NCBI GenBank assembly: GCA_003168255.1
Contig: PMSU01000097.1
Location: 40,742-87,251, forward strand
DNA: 46,510 nt
Direction: 5' to 3'
Source: Actinomycetota bacterium
GTDB lineage: Bacteria; Actinomycetota; Actinomycetes; Streptosporangiales; Streptosporangiaceae
A model generated the notes under the pieces. That model was not told the origin of the DNA. It made no database searches and was given only the letters and a program-made list of their open reading frames with translations. Below are positions 15,127-24,316 of this stretch, one piece after another (position 1 is the stretch's first letter; each line of letters starts with the position of its first letter). Both the position numbers and the translations under genes were made by a program.

Positions 15127-16209
15127 ATGCGTCTTCCCGTGAACCCGCCGGTCGCGCCGATGCTCGCGAAGCCGGTGGACCAGATTCCCGACGGCCCCTA
15201 CTGTTTCGAGCCCAAGTGGGACGGCTTCAGGTCGATCATCTTCAGGGACTCCGGCGAGGTCGAGATCGGCAGCAGGAACGAGCGGCCGATGACCCGCTAC
15301 TTCCCCGAACTCGTCGAGGCGGTCCTGGCGAACCTGCCCGAGCGGTGCGTGATCGACGGCGAGATCGTGATACCGGATGCCGACGGCAGGCAGCTGGACT
15401 TCGAGGCCCTGCTACAGCGGATCCACCCGGCGGCCAGCCGGGTAGACCTGCTCGCCGGGCAGACTCCGGCCCACTTCGTCGCCTTCGACCTGCTCGCGCT
15501 CGACGACACCGACCTCACCGGGCAGCCGTTCGAGGAGCGTCGCGCCGCGCTGGAGGGCGCGCTCGCCGCGGCCGGGTCGCCGATTCACCTGACCCCGCTG
15601 ACCACCGACCGTGACCAGGCCACGGAATGGTTCAGCCAGTTCGAGGGCGCCGGGCTTGACGGGCTGATCGCCAAGCCTCGCAGCGTGACCTACCAGCCGG
15701 ACAAGCGCGTCATGCTCAAGATCAAGCATGAGCGCACCGCGGACTGCGTGGTCGCCGGTTACCGGGTGCACAAGAGCGGCCCGGACGCCATCGGCTCGCT
15801 CCTGCTCGGCCTGTTCACCGACTCCGGCGACCTGGCCAGCGTCGGTGTCGTGGGCGCCTTCCCGATGGCGCGAAGGCGCGAGCTGTTCACCGAATTGCAG
15901 CCCCTGGTCACCACCTTCGACGACCACCCGTGGAACTGGGCAAAGCAGGAGACCGGCACCCGCACCCCGCGCAAGGCCGAAGGCAGCCGGTGGAACGCGG
16001 GTAAGGACCTCTCGTTCGTGCCGCTGTCGCCGGAGCGCGTGGTCGAGGTCCGCTACGACCACATGGAGGGCGTGCGGTTCCGGCACACCACCCAGTTCGT
16101 CCGCTGGCGCCCGGACCGGGACCCGCCGTCGTGTACTTACGCCCAGCTCGAGGAGCCCGTGAGCTTCGACCTAGCGGAAATCCTCACGCTCAAGGAACGC
16201 CATGCCTGA
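15127..16209 (+). CDS. ligC: ATP-dependent DNA ligase, LigC type
   Basis: The protein has 360 residues. The nucleotidyltransferase domain has Lys30 in EPKWDGFRS as the adenylation site, then GSRNERPMTRYFPELV, CVIDGEIVIPD, FVAFDLLALDD, LDGLIAKPRSVTYQPDKR and MLKIKHERTADCVVAGYR. The OB domain ends in RVVEVRYDHMEGVRFRHTTQ. Length and motif spacing match the mycobacterial LigC group, which joins short patches in excision repair and can back up NHEJ. The stop overlaps the start of the polymerase gene by 8 bp, and the LigD-type ligase ends 69 bp upstream, so the three form one operon. Confidence 0.92.
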   Translation: MRLPVNPPVAPMLAKPVDQIPDGPYCFEPKWDGFRSIIFRDSGEVEIGSRNERPMTRYFPELVEAVLANLPERCVIDGEIVIPDADGRQLDFEALLQRIHPAASRVDLLAGQTPAHFVAFDLLALDDTDLTGQPFEERRAALEGALAAAGSPIHLTPLTTDRDQATEWFSQFEGAGLDGLIAKPRSVTYQPDKRVMLKIKHERTADCVVAGYRVHKSGPDAIGSLLLGLFTDSGDLASVGVVGAFPMARRRELFTELQPLVTTFDDHPWNWAKQETGTRTPRKAEGSRWNAGKDLSFVPLSPERVVEVRYDHMEGVRFRHTTQFVRWRPDRDPPSCTYAQLEEPVSFDLAEILTLKERHA

Positions 16210-17533
16210 CGAAAAGATGATCTTGGAGGTGGCGGGCCGGGAGGTAAGCGTCAGCAATCCTCACAAGATCTTCTTCCCGCGTACCGGGCATACCAAGATC
16301 GACCTCATCCACTACTACCTGGCGGTAGCCGAAGGCGCGCTCCGCGGCGTGGCCGGCCGTCCCATGGTGCTGAAGCGCTTCGTGCATGGCGCCGAGGGCG
16401 AGGCGTTCTTCCAGAAGCGGGCGCCTGCCAACCACCCGGCCTGGATCGAGACGGTCATGCTGAGCTTCCCGTCCGGCCGGACCGCGGACGAGGTCGTGGC
16501 TCGCGAAGCCGCCGATCTGGTGTGGGCGGCCAACCTCGGCTGCATCGATCTCAACCCGCATCCGGTGCGGGCCAGCGACCTCGATCACCCGGACGAGCTC
16601 CGAGTGGATCTGGACCCGATTCCCGGGGTGGAGTGGCCGCAGATCCTGGACGTGGCCATGGTGGCCAGGGAAGCCCTGCAAAGCGTCGGCCTGGTCGGCT
16701 GGCCCAAGACGTCGGGCTCGCGCGGCTTCCACATCTACAGCCGGATCGAGCCGCGCTGGTCGTTCACCGACGTCCGCCGCGCCGCGGTGGCGCTGGCCAG
16801 GGAGATCGAGCGAAGGGCGCCCGAGGCGGCGACGAGTAAGTGGTGGAAGGAAGAACGCCACGGCGTCTTCGTCGACTACAACCAGAACGCGAAAGACCGG
16901 ACGGTGGCATCCGCGTACTCCGTGCGCCCCATGCCCGACGCCCGGGTATCCACCCCGCTCGGCTGGGCGGAAGTACCCGGCTGCGACCCCGGCGAGTTCA
17001 CTATCGACACGGTCCCGGCGCGGTTCGCCGAGCTCGGCGACCCGTGGGCAGGCATGGACGAGGCGGCAGGCTCCCTCGAGCCGCTGCTCGAGCTCGCCGC
17101 CCGTGACGAGGCGGCCGGGGTGCCCGACGCCCCGTGGCCGCCGCACTTCGTCAAGCAAGACAGCGAGCCGCCGCGAGTCCAGCCGTCCAAACGGCGCCGC
17201 GCCGAGCCCGCGCAGGCCGCCAGCGTCCCGCCGCCCGCACCCGGCAAGTCCAGCGGGCCTACCGGCCGCCGACGCTCGTCCATGCCGCTGATCGAGGTCG
17301 CCCGCGCGGCCACCAAAGCAGAGGCAATGGACGGGCTGGACCGGTGGAAGGCGCGCCACCCGGAGGTGTGCCCGCACCTGGCGCCGCAGGATGTCCTGGT
17401 CGACTCGATGCGCGGCCGCAGTTCCACCTGGACCCGGATCCGCGTCAACCTACAGCACGTGCCCGACGCGGAGCGTCCCGCGCAGGAGGCGCTCGAGGTG
17501 GACTACGACCCGTGGGCAGCCGGCGGCCGCTGA
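16202..17533 (+). CDS. LigD-type primase-polymerase with extra C-terminal domain
   Basis: The protein has 443 residues. The archaeo-eukaryotic primase-type polymerase domain covers about residues 1-300: VSNPHKIFFPRTGHTK, MVLKRFVHG, the metal-binding pair Asp136/Asp138 in ELRVDLDP, and WPKTSGSRGFHIY. It adds ribo- or deoxynucleotides at break ends during end joining. Residues after about 340 are a Pro/Arg-rich linker and a further domain of roughly 85 residues (EVARAATKAEAMDGLDRW, then STWTRIRVNLQHVP) that plain PolDom proteins lack. Translation is coupled to the ligC stop (8-bp overlap). No Ku gene is in the window. Confidence 0.9.
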   Translation: MPDEKMILEVAGREVSVSNPHKIFFPRTGHTKIDLIHYYLAVAEGALRGVAGRPMVLKRFVHGAEGEAFFQKRAPANHPAWIETVMLSFPSGRTADEVVAREAADLVWAANLGCIDLNPHPVRASDLDHPDELRVDLDPIPGVEWPQILDVAMVAREALQSVGLVGWPKTSGSRGFHIYSRIEPRWSFTDVRRAAVALAREIERRAPEAATSKWWKEERHGVFVDYNQNAKDRTVASAYSVRPMPDARVSTPLGWAEVPGCDPGEFTIDTVPARFAELGDPWAGMDEAAGSLEPLLELAARDEAAGVPDAPWPPHFVKQDSEPPRVQPSKRRRAEPAQAASVPPPAPGKSSGPTGRRRSSMPLIEVARAATKAEAMDGLDRWKARHPEVCPHLAPQDVLVDSMRGRSSTWTRIRVNLQHVPDAERPAQEALEVDYDPWAAGGR

Positions 17534-17606
17534 CCAGCGCGCCGCGGCGGGTTCCAATCAGGGGGGTTAATTCGCGCTCTGAAGTAATCGGCCGTAAGAA
17601 TGATCC

Positions 17607-19589
17607 ATGAGCAAGAAGCCGATGGCCCCTCCGCCCGGTGACCGGCCCGCCCCGACGGCGCCACCGCCACCGCCCGCGTGGCGTCACTGGCTCTGGCCGG
17701 CGGCGCTCGCGCTGGTCTTCCTGATGTGGATCTTCCTCCCCGCCATCCACTCGACCCCGCAGGTCACCCTCACCTATTCCCAGTTCCTTTCCGACGTGAC
17801 CGGGCACAAGGTGAAGACCGTCACCATCGCCTCGAGCACCGGTTCCAACGCCGTCGCCAGCGGCACCCTCACGAAGGGCGGTTCCTACACGACCGTGATC
17901 CCGGTCCAGCTAGCCGGGACCGCGCTGCAGAGCAAGCTACAGGCCGGGAATGTGCAGATCACGGCATCGGAGCCTGGTTCATCGTTCGGTTCCGTCCTGC
18001 TGTCATGGCTGGTCCTGGCGGCGGTGTTCTTGCTGCCGCTTTATTTCTGGCGGCGGCTGTCGCGGGGCGGGGCGGCCGGACCGCTGCAAGGGGTCCTCGG
18101 CGTCGGCAAGTCAAAGGCAAAGGTCTTTGATGCCGAACGGCCGCAGACTAAGTTCAGCGACGTCGCAGGCTACGAGGGCGTCAAGGCCGAGATCGCCGAG
18201 GTGGTGGACTTCGTCCGCAATCCCGGGCGCTACAAGAGCGCGGGCGCGATGGCCCCGCGCGGCGTGCTGATGGTGGGGCCGCCCGGCACGGGCAAGACCC
18301 TGCTGGCACGCGCGGTGGCCGGCGAGGCGGAGGTGCCGTTCTTCTCCGTCGCGGGCTCCAGCTTCGTGGAGATGTTCGTCGGGGTCGGCGCGGCCCGGGT
18401 CAGGGACCTGTTCACCGAAGCCCGCAAGCGGGCCCCCGCCATCATCTTCGTCGACGAGATCGATGCCATCGGCCAGCGCCGGGGCGGTTCGGCGGTCGTC
18501 GCCAACGACGAGCGCGAGCAGACGCTCAACCAGCTCCTCTCGGAGATGGACGGGTTCGAGATGGCGCAGGGGATCGTCGTGCTCGCCGCCACCAACCGTC
18601 CCGAGATCCTCGACCCGGCGCTGCTGCGGCCGGGCAGGTTCGACCGGCAGATCACCATCCCGTTGCCGGCGCTCGCCGAACGTGCCGCCATCCTCGCGGT
18701 GCACTGCCGCGATAAGCACCTCGGCCCGGACGTCGACCTGGAGGTGGTGGCGCGCGGCACGCCGGGCTTCTCCGGCGCCGACCTGGCCAACCTGGCCAAC
18801 GAGGCAGCGATCTTCGCCGTCCGCGAGAACCGCGAGGTGCTGACCGCCGAGGACTTCAGCGCGGCAAGGGACAGGATCCTGCTCGGCCGCAGGGAAGGCT
18901 CCAACGTGCTGCTCCCCGAGGAGAAGCACGCCGTCGCGGTACACGAGGCCGGCCACGCGCTGGTCGCCGTGCTCTCCGAGCATGCCGACCCGGTAGCAAA
19001 GGTCACCATCCTGCCGGCCGGCCAGGCGCTCGGGGTCACCGAGCAGCTTCCGCTCGTGGAGCGCCACCTGTACGGCGAGGACTACCTCACCGATTCCCTC
19101 CGCGTGCGCCTCGGCGGCCGGGCGGCCGAGCTCGTCGAGCTCGGGCAGGGATCCACCGGAGCCGCCAACGACCTGGCCTCGGCCACCGATCTCGCCACCA
19201 AGATGGTCCGCGAATTCGGGCTGTCAGCCAAGCTCGGCCCGGTCGGCTACCCCGAAGGCGGCTCGGTGTTCCTCGGTGGCGGCGGCGGCAGCGGACTGTC
19301 CAGTCGGCCGTTCGCCGAGGCCACCCAGGCCACGATCGACACCGAGGTATCTCGGCTGCTCCGCGAGGCCGAGGAACAGGCGACCAGCCTCATCAGCAGC
19401 CACCGGCACGAACTAGGCCAGCTCGTCGACCTGCTGCTGGAAAAGGAGACCGTGGACGGCGATGCCATCTACCAGATAGTCGGCAGGCCGGTACCTCAGC
19501 ATCGCCCTGACGCGCACGCGATAGCCCCGCGCCTCGCTGCCGCCTCGGCCGACGAGATGGTTCCCACCACCCCCCCGGCGGTCGGATAG
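17607..19589 (+). CDS. ftsH: ATP-dependent zinc metalloprotease FtsH
   Basis: The protein has 660 residues and is membrane-anchored, facing the cytoplasm. Transmembrane segments lie at about 28-47 and 128-148 with a 75-residue outer domain between them. The AAA+ domain has Walker A GPPGTGKT (224-231), Walker B IIFVDEIDAIGQRR and the second-region motif RPGRFDRQI. The M41 protease has HEAGH (446-450) and the third zinc ligand in GAANDLASAT. FtsH extracts and degrades misfolded membrane proteins and some regulators. The N-terminus is Pro-rich, and no good ribosome site precedes the ATG at 17607. It is convergent with dppA with only 5 bp between stops. Confidence 0.95.
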   Translation: MSKKPMAPPPGDRPAPTAPPPPPAWRHWLWPAALALVFLMWIFLPAIHSTPQVTLTYSQFLSDVTGHKVKTVTIASSTGSNAVASGTLTKGGSYTTVIPVQLAGTALQSKLQAGNVQITASEPGSSFGSVLLSWLVLAAVFLLPLYFWRRLSRGGAAGPLQGVLGVGKSKAKVFDAERPQTKFSDVAGYEGVKAEIAEVVDFVRNPGRYKSAGAMAPRGVLMVGPPGTGKTLLARAVAGEAEVPFFSVAGSSFVEMFVGVGAARVRDLFTEARKRAPAIIFVDEIDAIGQRRGGSAVVANDEREQTLNQLLSEMDGFEMAQGIVVLAATNRPEILDPALLRPGRFDRQITIPLPALAERAAILAVHCRDKHLGPDVDLEVVARGTPGFSGADLANLANEAAIFAVRENREVLTAEDFSAARDRILLGRREGSNVLLPEEKHAVAVHEAGHALVAVLSEHADPVAKVTILPAGQALGVTEQLPLVERHLYGEDYLTDSLRVRLGGRAAELVELGQGSTGAANDLASATDLATKMVREFGLSAKLGPVGYPEGGSVFLGGGGGSGLSSRPFAEATQATIDTEVSRLLREAEEQATSLISSHRHELGQLVDLLLEKETVDGDAIYQIVGRPVPQHRPDAHAIAPRLAAASADEMVPTTPPAVG

Positions 19590-19594
19590 AGCTC

Positions 19595-20422
19595 TCACAC
19601 CGCCTCGGCGATCGTGCGGGTGAGCAGGATGGCCGAGCAGAAGGAACGGTAGACCGACAGCAGGTCGTCGCCCTCGATCACGATCTGCCTGAGGCCGGCC
19701 CGCCGTACCCCGCGCACCCAGGAGGCTGCCTCGGCGATGTCGGTGGTCCGGACCGAGACTTCCAGGGTGGCGACCGGGCCGAGCGGCGGCGGCTGCGCCT
19801 GTGCGGCCGTGGCCACGGCCTTCGCGGCCACCTCGCGGATCAGCGCGCAGGCCCGGTCCGGGTGCAGGCTGTGCGCCGCCAGCCGGCTGACCGGCTCCTT
19901 CACCACCGCGGCATGGATCCCGGGCAGCAGCGCCGCGGCCTCCTCGCAGGCGCACCTGTCCCCGGTCACCAGGACCACGGGCACCCGGTAGTGCGCGGCC
20001 ACCAGCGCGTTGATGCCAGCCTCTCCGGTAACTGTGCCGTTGAGCCTGACCTCGGCGACCGCGCGGGGATTGTAGGTGTGCGACAGCCCCGCCGGAGCGC
20101 CGACGGAGCCGTGATAGGAGACGAACAGGACCGCGTTGAAGCTGTCGTCAAGCCCCTGCATCATGTACAGCGGCTTGTGGCTGCCGGAGATGTAGGACGC
20201 CTGGCCGGCCAGGTCCCGCGGTGGCAGGTTGCGCATGTGCGAGTGCGAGTCGTTGACCACGATCTCGGTGCCGCCGCCGGCCATCGCGCCCTCGATGGCG
20301 GCGTTGACCTCAGCGAGCAGCAACTGCCGTCCCGCGGCCGCCTCCGGCCCGTCGCCTCTGCACTGTTCCCAGTCGACGACGCCCGCCGTTCCCTCCATGT
20401 CGCTCGACAGGAAGATTTTCAT
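19595..20422 (-). CDS. dppA: D-aminopeptidase DppA (M55 family)
   Basis: The protein has 275 residues, the full family length. The metal ligands of Bacillus DppA are all at nearly the same positions: Asp8 and Glu10 in SSDMEG, His60 in VNDSHSH, His104 in SYHGSVG, Glu134 in TGEAGINA, with the catalytic His115 in GLSHTYN. M55 enzymes are zinc peptidases that release N-terminal D-amino acids such as D-Ala from short peptides, likely from wall turnover. It is divergently transcribed from an M14-type deacylase gene, with 71 bp between starts. Confidence 0.92.
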   Translation of the reverse strand: MKIFLSSDMEGTAGVVDWEQCRGDGPEAAAGRQLLLAEVNAAIEGAMAGGGTEIVVNDSHSHMRNLPPRDLAGQASYISGSHKPLYMMQGLDDSFNAVLFVSYHGSVGAPAGLSHTYNPRAVAEVRLNGTVTGEAGINALVAAHYRVPVVLVTGDRCACEEAAALLPGIHAAVVKEPVSRLAAHSLHPDRACALIREVAAKAVATAAQAQPPPLGPVATLEVSVRTTDIAEAASWVRGVRRAGLRQIVIEGDDLLSVYRSFCSAILLTRTIAEAV

Positions 20423-20493
20423 CTTGTCCTCTCTCCAGACTCCGCCCGATCTTTGTAATAGCGTGCCCGGAAGCGAGGGAAGGAACTAGGCGT

Positions 20494-21420
20494 ATGCCCG
20501 CCACGGTGATCCGCCGGACGCTTGATCTCGCCGGGCTCGACGTGCCGGTGGCGGAGATCACCGGTGCGCTCGATGGCCCCACGCTCACCGTGATCGCCGG
20601 GGTACACGGGTGCGAGTACGCGCCGATGGCCGCGGTGCGCCGCTGGATACGGGAACTCGAGCCGGCGCAACTGCGCGGCCGGGTGCTGGCCGTTCCGGTG
20701 CTGAACCTGCCGGCGTTCCGGGCGAGATCCCCGTTCGTCGTCCCCGACGATGGCAAGAACCTCAACCGCTGCTTCCCGGGCGACCCCGCCGGGACGCTCG
20801 CGCAGCGGCTGGCTCATGCGGCGTTCACGCAGCTCATCGTGGGCTCCGACGCGGTGGTCGATGCGCATGCCGGTGACCTGGCCGAGGCACTCGAGCCGTT
20901 CACGCTCTACGACGACGGGCCGGCCCAGGCGCGGGCCCGCGAGCTGGCCGTCAGCTACGGGCTCGGCTACGTCATCCGCCAGCAGCCTGGTCCGGGTCGC
21001 GCCGTGACCGGCACGACTAGCGCGGCGGCCGCGGCGATCGGCGTGCCGGCCGTGATCGCCGAGGCGGGCGGCTGCGGCCTGGTGGAAAGCGCGGCGGTAG
21101 AACTGCACCTGCGCGGGCTGTACCGCGTGCTGGACCTGCTCGGCATGGCCCGGGGCGGGGCGCACTGGGAAGACGACCGGCCGCCGAGCTACCTGGAGCG
21201 GTTCGGATGGCTGCACTGCGATCAGGCCGGCTGGTGGGAGCCGCAGGTACTGGCTGGTCAGCGGGTCGCCGAGGGGCAGGTGCTCGGGACCGTGAGCAGC
21301 ATCGACGGCGCACAGGTGCGCGAGGAGGTGCGTGCTCCCTTTGGTGGCGTCGTGCTCTTCCTGACCAGCTCGCCGGCCGTGGCCGATGGGGGCCTGCTGC
21401 TCGGGGTCGGGGCTTCGTGA
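20494..21420 (+). CDS. Succinylglutamate desuccinylase/aspartoacylase-family (M14) hydrolase
   Basis: The protein has 308 residues. The zinc site is His38/Glu41 in GVHGCEY and His125 in DAHAGD. A substrate arginine sits in NLNRCFPG (Arg92), and the general base Glu in VIAEAGG. A C-terminal beta domain (QRVAEGQVLGTVSSIDG) is typical of the AstE/AspA and related group. These enzymes remove acyl groups from amino acids or act on small amides or peptides. The ribosome site is GGAAGGAA. Divergence from dppA suggests a shared peptide or amino-acid salvage role. The exact substrate is unknown. Confidence 0.85.
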   Translation: MPATVIRRTLDLAGLDVPVAEITGALDGPTLTVIAGVHGCEYAPMAAVRRWIRELEPAQLRGRVLAVPVLNLPAFRARSPFVVPDDGKNLNRCFPGDPAGTLAQRLAHAAFTQLIVGSDAVVDAHAGDLAEALEPFTLYDDGPAQARARELAVSYGLGYVIRQQPGPGRAVTGTTSAAAAAIGVPAVIAEAGGCGLVESAAVELHLRGLYRVLDLLGMARGGAHWEDDRPPSYLERFGWLHCDQAGWWEPQVLAGQRVAEGQVLGTVSSIDGAQVREEVRAPFGGVVLFLTSSPAVADGGLLLGVGAS

Positions 21421-21477
21421 CACGGCCGGCGTGTGCGTTCGGTATCCATGCTTGCAGCCGAACTCCCTGGATCCCGG

Positions 21478-21483
21478 TAGGCT
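21478..21483 (+). promoter_or_regulatory. Possible -10 element for tRNA-Met/rpmG
   Basis: TAGGCT, preceded by GG, lies 62 bp upstream of the tRNA. A TTGCAG at 21452-21457 is 20 bp upstream, longer than the usual spacing, so only the -10 is proposed. Confidence 0.3.
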
Positions 21484-21544
21484 AGGTCCGACTCCGCGGA
21501 TTCCGCCCGCCGTTGGCGTGCTGGCGGACGCGAGGGAGTCAGGC

Positions 21545-21618
21545 GGCGGAGTAGCTCAGACAGGCAGAGCAAGCGGCTCATAATCGCTGTGTCGCCGGTT
21601 CAAGTCCGGCCTCCGCTA
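21545..21618 (+). tRNA. tRNA-Met (anticodon CAT), elongator type
   Basis: A complete 74-nt cloverleaf. The acceptor GGCGGAG pairs with CTCCGCT (first pair G-T), with discriminator A at 21618. The D stem is GCTC/GAGC. The anticodon stem AGCGG/TCGCT has loop CTCATAA with CAT at 21579-21581. The T arm is GCCGG-TTCAAGT-CCGGC. No CCA is encoded. The G1-U72 end and the lack of three G-C pairs in the anticodon stem argue against the initiator. The following rpmG and MaoC genes match the common actinobacterial tRNA-Met block. A tRNA-Ile2 with modified C34 is less likely. Confidence 0.9.
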
Positions 21619-21700
21619 CGAGCATGCCGACGTGCGTCGGCGTGCGAAGCCCGCGAGGTCGCGGGCGTCCGTATTTCGACAGGGAGAAAGGCACTCCACC

Positions 21701-21865
21701 GTGGCCGCTACCGACGTCAGGCCCAAGATCACCCTGGCCTGCCAGGAGTGCAAACACCGCAACTACATCACCCGCAAGAACCGGCGCAACGACCCGGACC
21801 GGATGGAACTGAAGAAGTACTGCCCCAACTGCCGCTGCCACCGGCCGCACCGCGAGACCCGCTAG
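21701..21865 (+). CDS. rpmG: 50S ribosomal protein L33
   Basis: The protein has 54 residues from a GTG with AGGGAG upstream. The L33 pattern is clear: [20 protein letters not shown], then [20 protein letters not shown]. Cys pairs CxxC and CxxC show the zinc-binding (C+) form. It sits in the large ribosomal subunit near the E site. It lies between tRNA-Met and a MaoC-type dehydratase gene, the usual actinobacterial order. C+ L33 forms have C- paralogues expressed under zinc starvation; no Zur box was seen here. Confidence 0.95.
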   Translation: MAATDVRPKITLACQECKHRNYITRKNRRNDPDRMELKKYCPNCRCHRPHRETR

Positions 21866-21882
21866 CCCCGTCGGCCCCGGGC

Positions 21883-22323
21883 ATGGCAGTAAACCTGGAC
21901 TACATCGGCCGGACATTCCCCGCGGCTGAGCCCTACGAGGTCAGCCGGGTGAAGATCGCCGAGTTCGCCGACGCGATAGGCGACCCGAGCCCGCTTTACC
22001 GTGACCGCGATGCCGCGCGGGCGGCCGGCCATCGCGATGTGATCGCGCCGCCGACATTCGGCATCGTGATCAGCATGGCCAACAGCGGGCAGGCGCTGGC
22101 CGATCCGGGCCTGGGACTCAACTACGCCATGGTCGTGCACGGGGAGCAGCGGTTCACCTACGCCAGGCCCATCACCGCGGGGGACGTGCTCATCGCGACG
22201 TCCACGATCTCCGGCATCAGGACAGCGGGACGCAACGTCCTGGTCAGCACCACGACAGACATCCAGACCGTGTCGGGCGAGCACGTGTGCACCGCGCACT
22301 CGACGCTGGCCGAACGCGGCTAG
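21883..22323 (+). CDS. FAS1-like/MaoC N-terminal dehydratase domain protein (HadA-like)
   Basis: The protein has 146 residues from the ATG at 21883, 17 bp after rpmG. A hot-dog fold is suggested: YIGRTFPAAEPYEVSRVKIA, then FADAIGDPSPLYRDRDAARA, DVIAPPTFGIVISM, and NYAMVVHGEQRFTYARPITAGD. It corresponds to the non-catalytic or partner subunit of the (3R)-hydroxyacyl-ACP dehydratase dimer (HadA or HadC next to HadB in mycobacteria). The actual catalytic Asp/His pair is in the next gene. The rpmG-hadA-hadB order is conserved in actinobacteria and supports the call. Confidence 0.85.
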   Translation: MAVNLDYIGRTFPAAEPYEVSRVKIAEFADAIGDPSPLYRDRDAARAAGHRDVIAPPTFGIVISMANSGQALADPGLGLNYAMVVHGEQRFTYARPITAGDVLIATSTISGIRTAGRNVLVSTTTDIQTVSGEHVCTAHSTLAERG

Positions 22324-22352
22324 CGCGGTCGCGGCCGGAGCTGGGAGACGGC

Positions 22353-22775
22353 GTGAAGCTAACCTACGCGGACGTGGTGGCGGGCACCGAGATAGCCGCC
22401 GTGAGCTACCCGGTCAGCAGGCTGAGCCTGATCAAGTATGCGGGCGCGTCCGGCGATTTCAACGTCATCCACTGGAACGAGCGGATCGCCCGCTCGGTCG
22501 GCCTGCCCAACGTCATCGCCCACGGCATGTTCACCATGGCCCAGGCCGGCCGGTTCGTGACCGACTGGGCCGGTGACGCGGCGACGGTGCTGGAGTTCGG
22601 CGTCAGGTTCTCCGCCACCGTCGTGGTGCCCGACGACGACGCGGGCGCGACGATCGAGGTCAGCGGAGTGGTCGAGGAGAAGCTCGACGAAAACCGGGTG
22701 GTGCTCGCGCTCACCGCGCGCTCAGACGGCACCAAGGTGCTCACCCGGGCCCGCGCGGTCGTCCGGCTCCCCTGA
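22353..22775 (+). CDS. MaoC-family (R)-hydroxyacyl dehydratase (HadB-like)
   Basis: The protein has 140 residues from the GTG at 22353, with CTGGGAG upstream. The hydratase motif is present: [20 protein letters not shown], then [14 protein letters not shown], with Asp and His of the catalytic pair. Hot-dog fold proteins of this kind form a heterodimer with the preceding gene product and dehydrate 3-hydroxyacyl chains on ACP or CoA in fatty acid metabolism. It lies 29 bp after the HadA-like gene. Confidence 0.88.
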   Translation: MKLTYADVVAGTEIAAVSYPVSRLSLIKYAGASGDFNVIHWNERIARSVGLPNVIAHGMFTMAQAGRFVTDWAGDAATVLEFGVRFSATVVVPDDDAGATIEVSGVVEEKLDENRVVLALTARSDGTKVLTRARAVVRLP

Positions 22776-22813
22776 AGAACCACGCCGTCACCCAAGGTCA
22801 GCTGGAGGCAGCC

Positions 22814-24193
22814 ATGGACCGACAGGTCAAATACGTGCTCACCGAATCCGATCTGCCCAGGCAGTGGTACAACATCGTGCCGGATCTGCCGGCCCCGCCC
22901 CCGCCGCCGCTGCACCCGGGCACCGGCCAGCCGGTCGGCCCCGATGACCTCGCGCCGCTGTTTCCTGCCGCGCTGATCGCGCAGGAGGTGTCGGCGGACC
23001 GGTACATCGACATTCCCGACGAAGTCCTCGATGTGTACCGGCTCTGGCGGCCCACGCCGTTGTTCCGGGCCCGGCGGCTGGAACGCGACCTCGGCACGCC
23101 CGCGCGGATTTATTACAAGTACGAGGGCGGCAGCCCGGCGGGGTCGCATAAGCCCAATACCGCGGTGCCGCAGGCGTACTACAACGCCGCCGAGGGGGTC
23201 CGGCGGCTGACCACGGAGACCGGGGCCGGCCAGTGGGGGAGTGCGCTGGCGTTCGCGTCCGCGGTGTTCGGCCTGGACCTCGAGGTCTGGATGGTGCGCG
23301 CCTCGTATGACCAGAAGCCCTACCGCAAGATGCTGATGGAGGCCTACGGAGCGACCGTCCATCCCAGCCCGTCGCCGCTGACCGCCTCCGGCCGGGCGGT
23401 GCTCGCCGAGCACCCGGACTCGCCGGGCAGCCTGGGGATCGCCATCAGCGAGGCGGTGGAGATGGCAGCGGGCGACGAAGGGGCCCGCTACGCACTCGGC
23501 AGCGTGCTGAACCACGTCCTGCTGCACCAGACGGTGATCGGCGAGGAGGCGCTGAAGCAGCTCGCGCTGGCCGGTGACGTTCCGGACCTGATCGTCGGCT
23601 GCACCGGCGGCGGGTCCAACTTCGCCGGGCTCACGTTTCCCTTCTTGCGGGAGAAGATGGCCGGCCGGATGAGCCCGGTTATCCGCGCGGTCGAACCCGC
23701 CGCCTGCCCGTCGTTCACCCGGGGCGTGTACGCCTATGACTTCGGCGACACGGCCGGTCTCACCCCGCTGTTCAAGATGCACACGCTCGGCCACGACTTC
23801 GTGCCGGATCCGATCCACGCCGGCGGGCTGCGCTATCACGGCATGTCCCCGCTGCTGTCGCACATCTACGAGCTCGGCCTGATCGAGGCGGTGGCCAAGC
23901 CGCAGTCCGAGTGCTTCGCGGCCGGCCTGCGGTTCGCCAGGACCGAGGGAATCCTGCCCGCGCCGGAGCCGACGCACGCGCTCGCCGCCTGCATCGAGGA
24001 GGCGCTGCGCTGCAAGGAGACGGGCGAGGAGAAGGTCATCCTGACCGCGCTGTGCGGCCATGGCCTGCTGGACCTGGCCGCCTACGGGAGCTACCAGGCA
24101 GGTCAGGTGACCGACCTCGAGCTTCCTGACCGAGTGCTCAGCGAGGCGCTCAGCGGGCTGCCGGGCGTGGCGGCCCCGCCGGCGGGTGCCTGA
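22814..24193 (+). CDS. trpB: Tryptophan synthase beta chain, TrpB2 type
   Basis: The protein has 459 residues, longer than TrpB1 (about 400). The PLP lysine is Lys113 in GSHKPN; the sequence continues [12 protein letters not shown] and the phosphate-binding loop [10 protein letters not shown] (263-272). The N-terminal WYNIVPDLP start, the [14 protein letters not shown] block and the [20 protein letters not shown] block are typical of TrpB2, which works without TrpA or as a serine/indole salvage enzyme. It condenses indole and L-serine into tryptophan. It stands apart from other trp genes. An attenuator-controlled trpS lies about 17 kb upstream. Confidence 0.92.
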   Translation: MDRQVKYVLTESDLPRQWYNIVPDLPAPPPPPLHPGTGQPVGPDDLAPLFPAALIAQEVSADRYIDIPDEVLDVYRLWRPTPLFRARRLERDLGTPARIYYKYEGGSPAGSHKPNTAVPQAYYNAAEGVRRLTTETGAGQWGSALAFASAVFGLDLEVWMVRASYDQKPYRKMLMEAYGATVHPSPSPLTASGRAVLAEHPDSPGSLGIAISEAVEMAAGDEGARYALGSVLNHVLLHQTVIGEEALKQLALAGDVPDLIVGCTGGGSNFAGLTFPFLREKMAGRMSPVIRAVEPAACPSFTRGVYAYDFGDTAGLTPLFKMHTLGHDFVPDPIHAGGLRYHGMSPLLSHIYELGLIEAVAKPQSECFAAGLRFARTEGILPAPEPTHALAACIEEALRCKETGEEKVILTALCGHGLLDLAAYGSYQAGQVTDLELPDRVLSEALSGLPGVAAPPAGA

Positions 24194-24316
24194 CGACGCC
24201 GATTCGTTCGCGCCACGCCCGTGATAGCGTCAAATTACTGCTCCAGACCTCGGTAGCTAACGGCGTGCAGACTGCGACGCCGCCGAGATGCCCGAGGCCC
24301 AGAGACGAGAGCAGCA

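Noticed and set aside
22406..24061. 551-codon minus-strand open frame opposite trpB and the MaoC gene
   Set aside because: Antisense shadow of two conserved enzymes; no ribosome site or motif.
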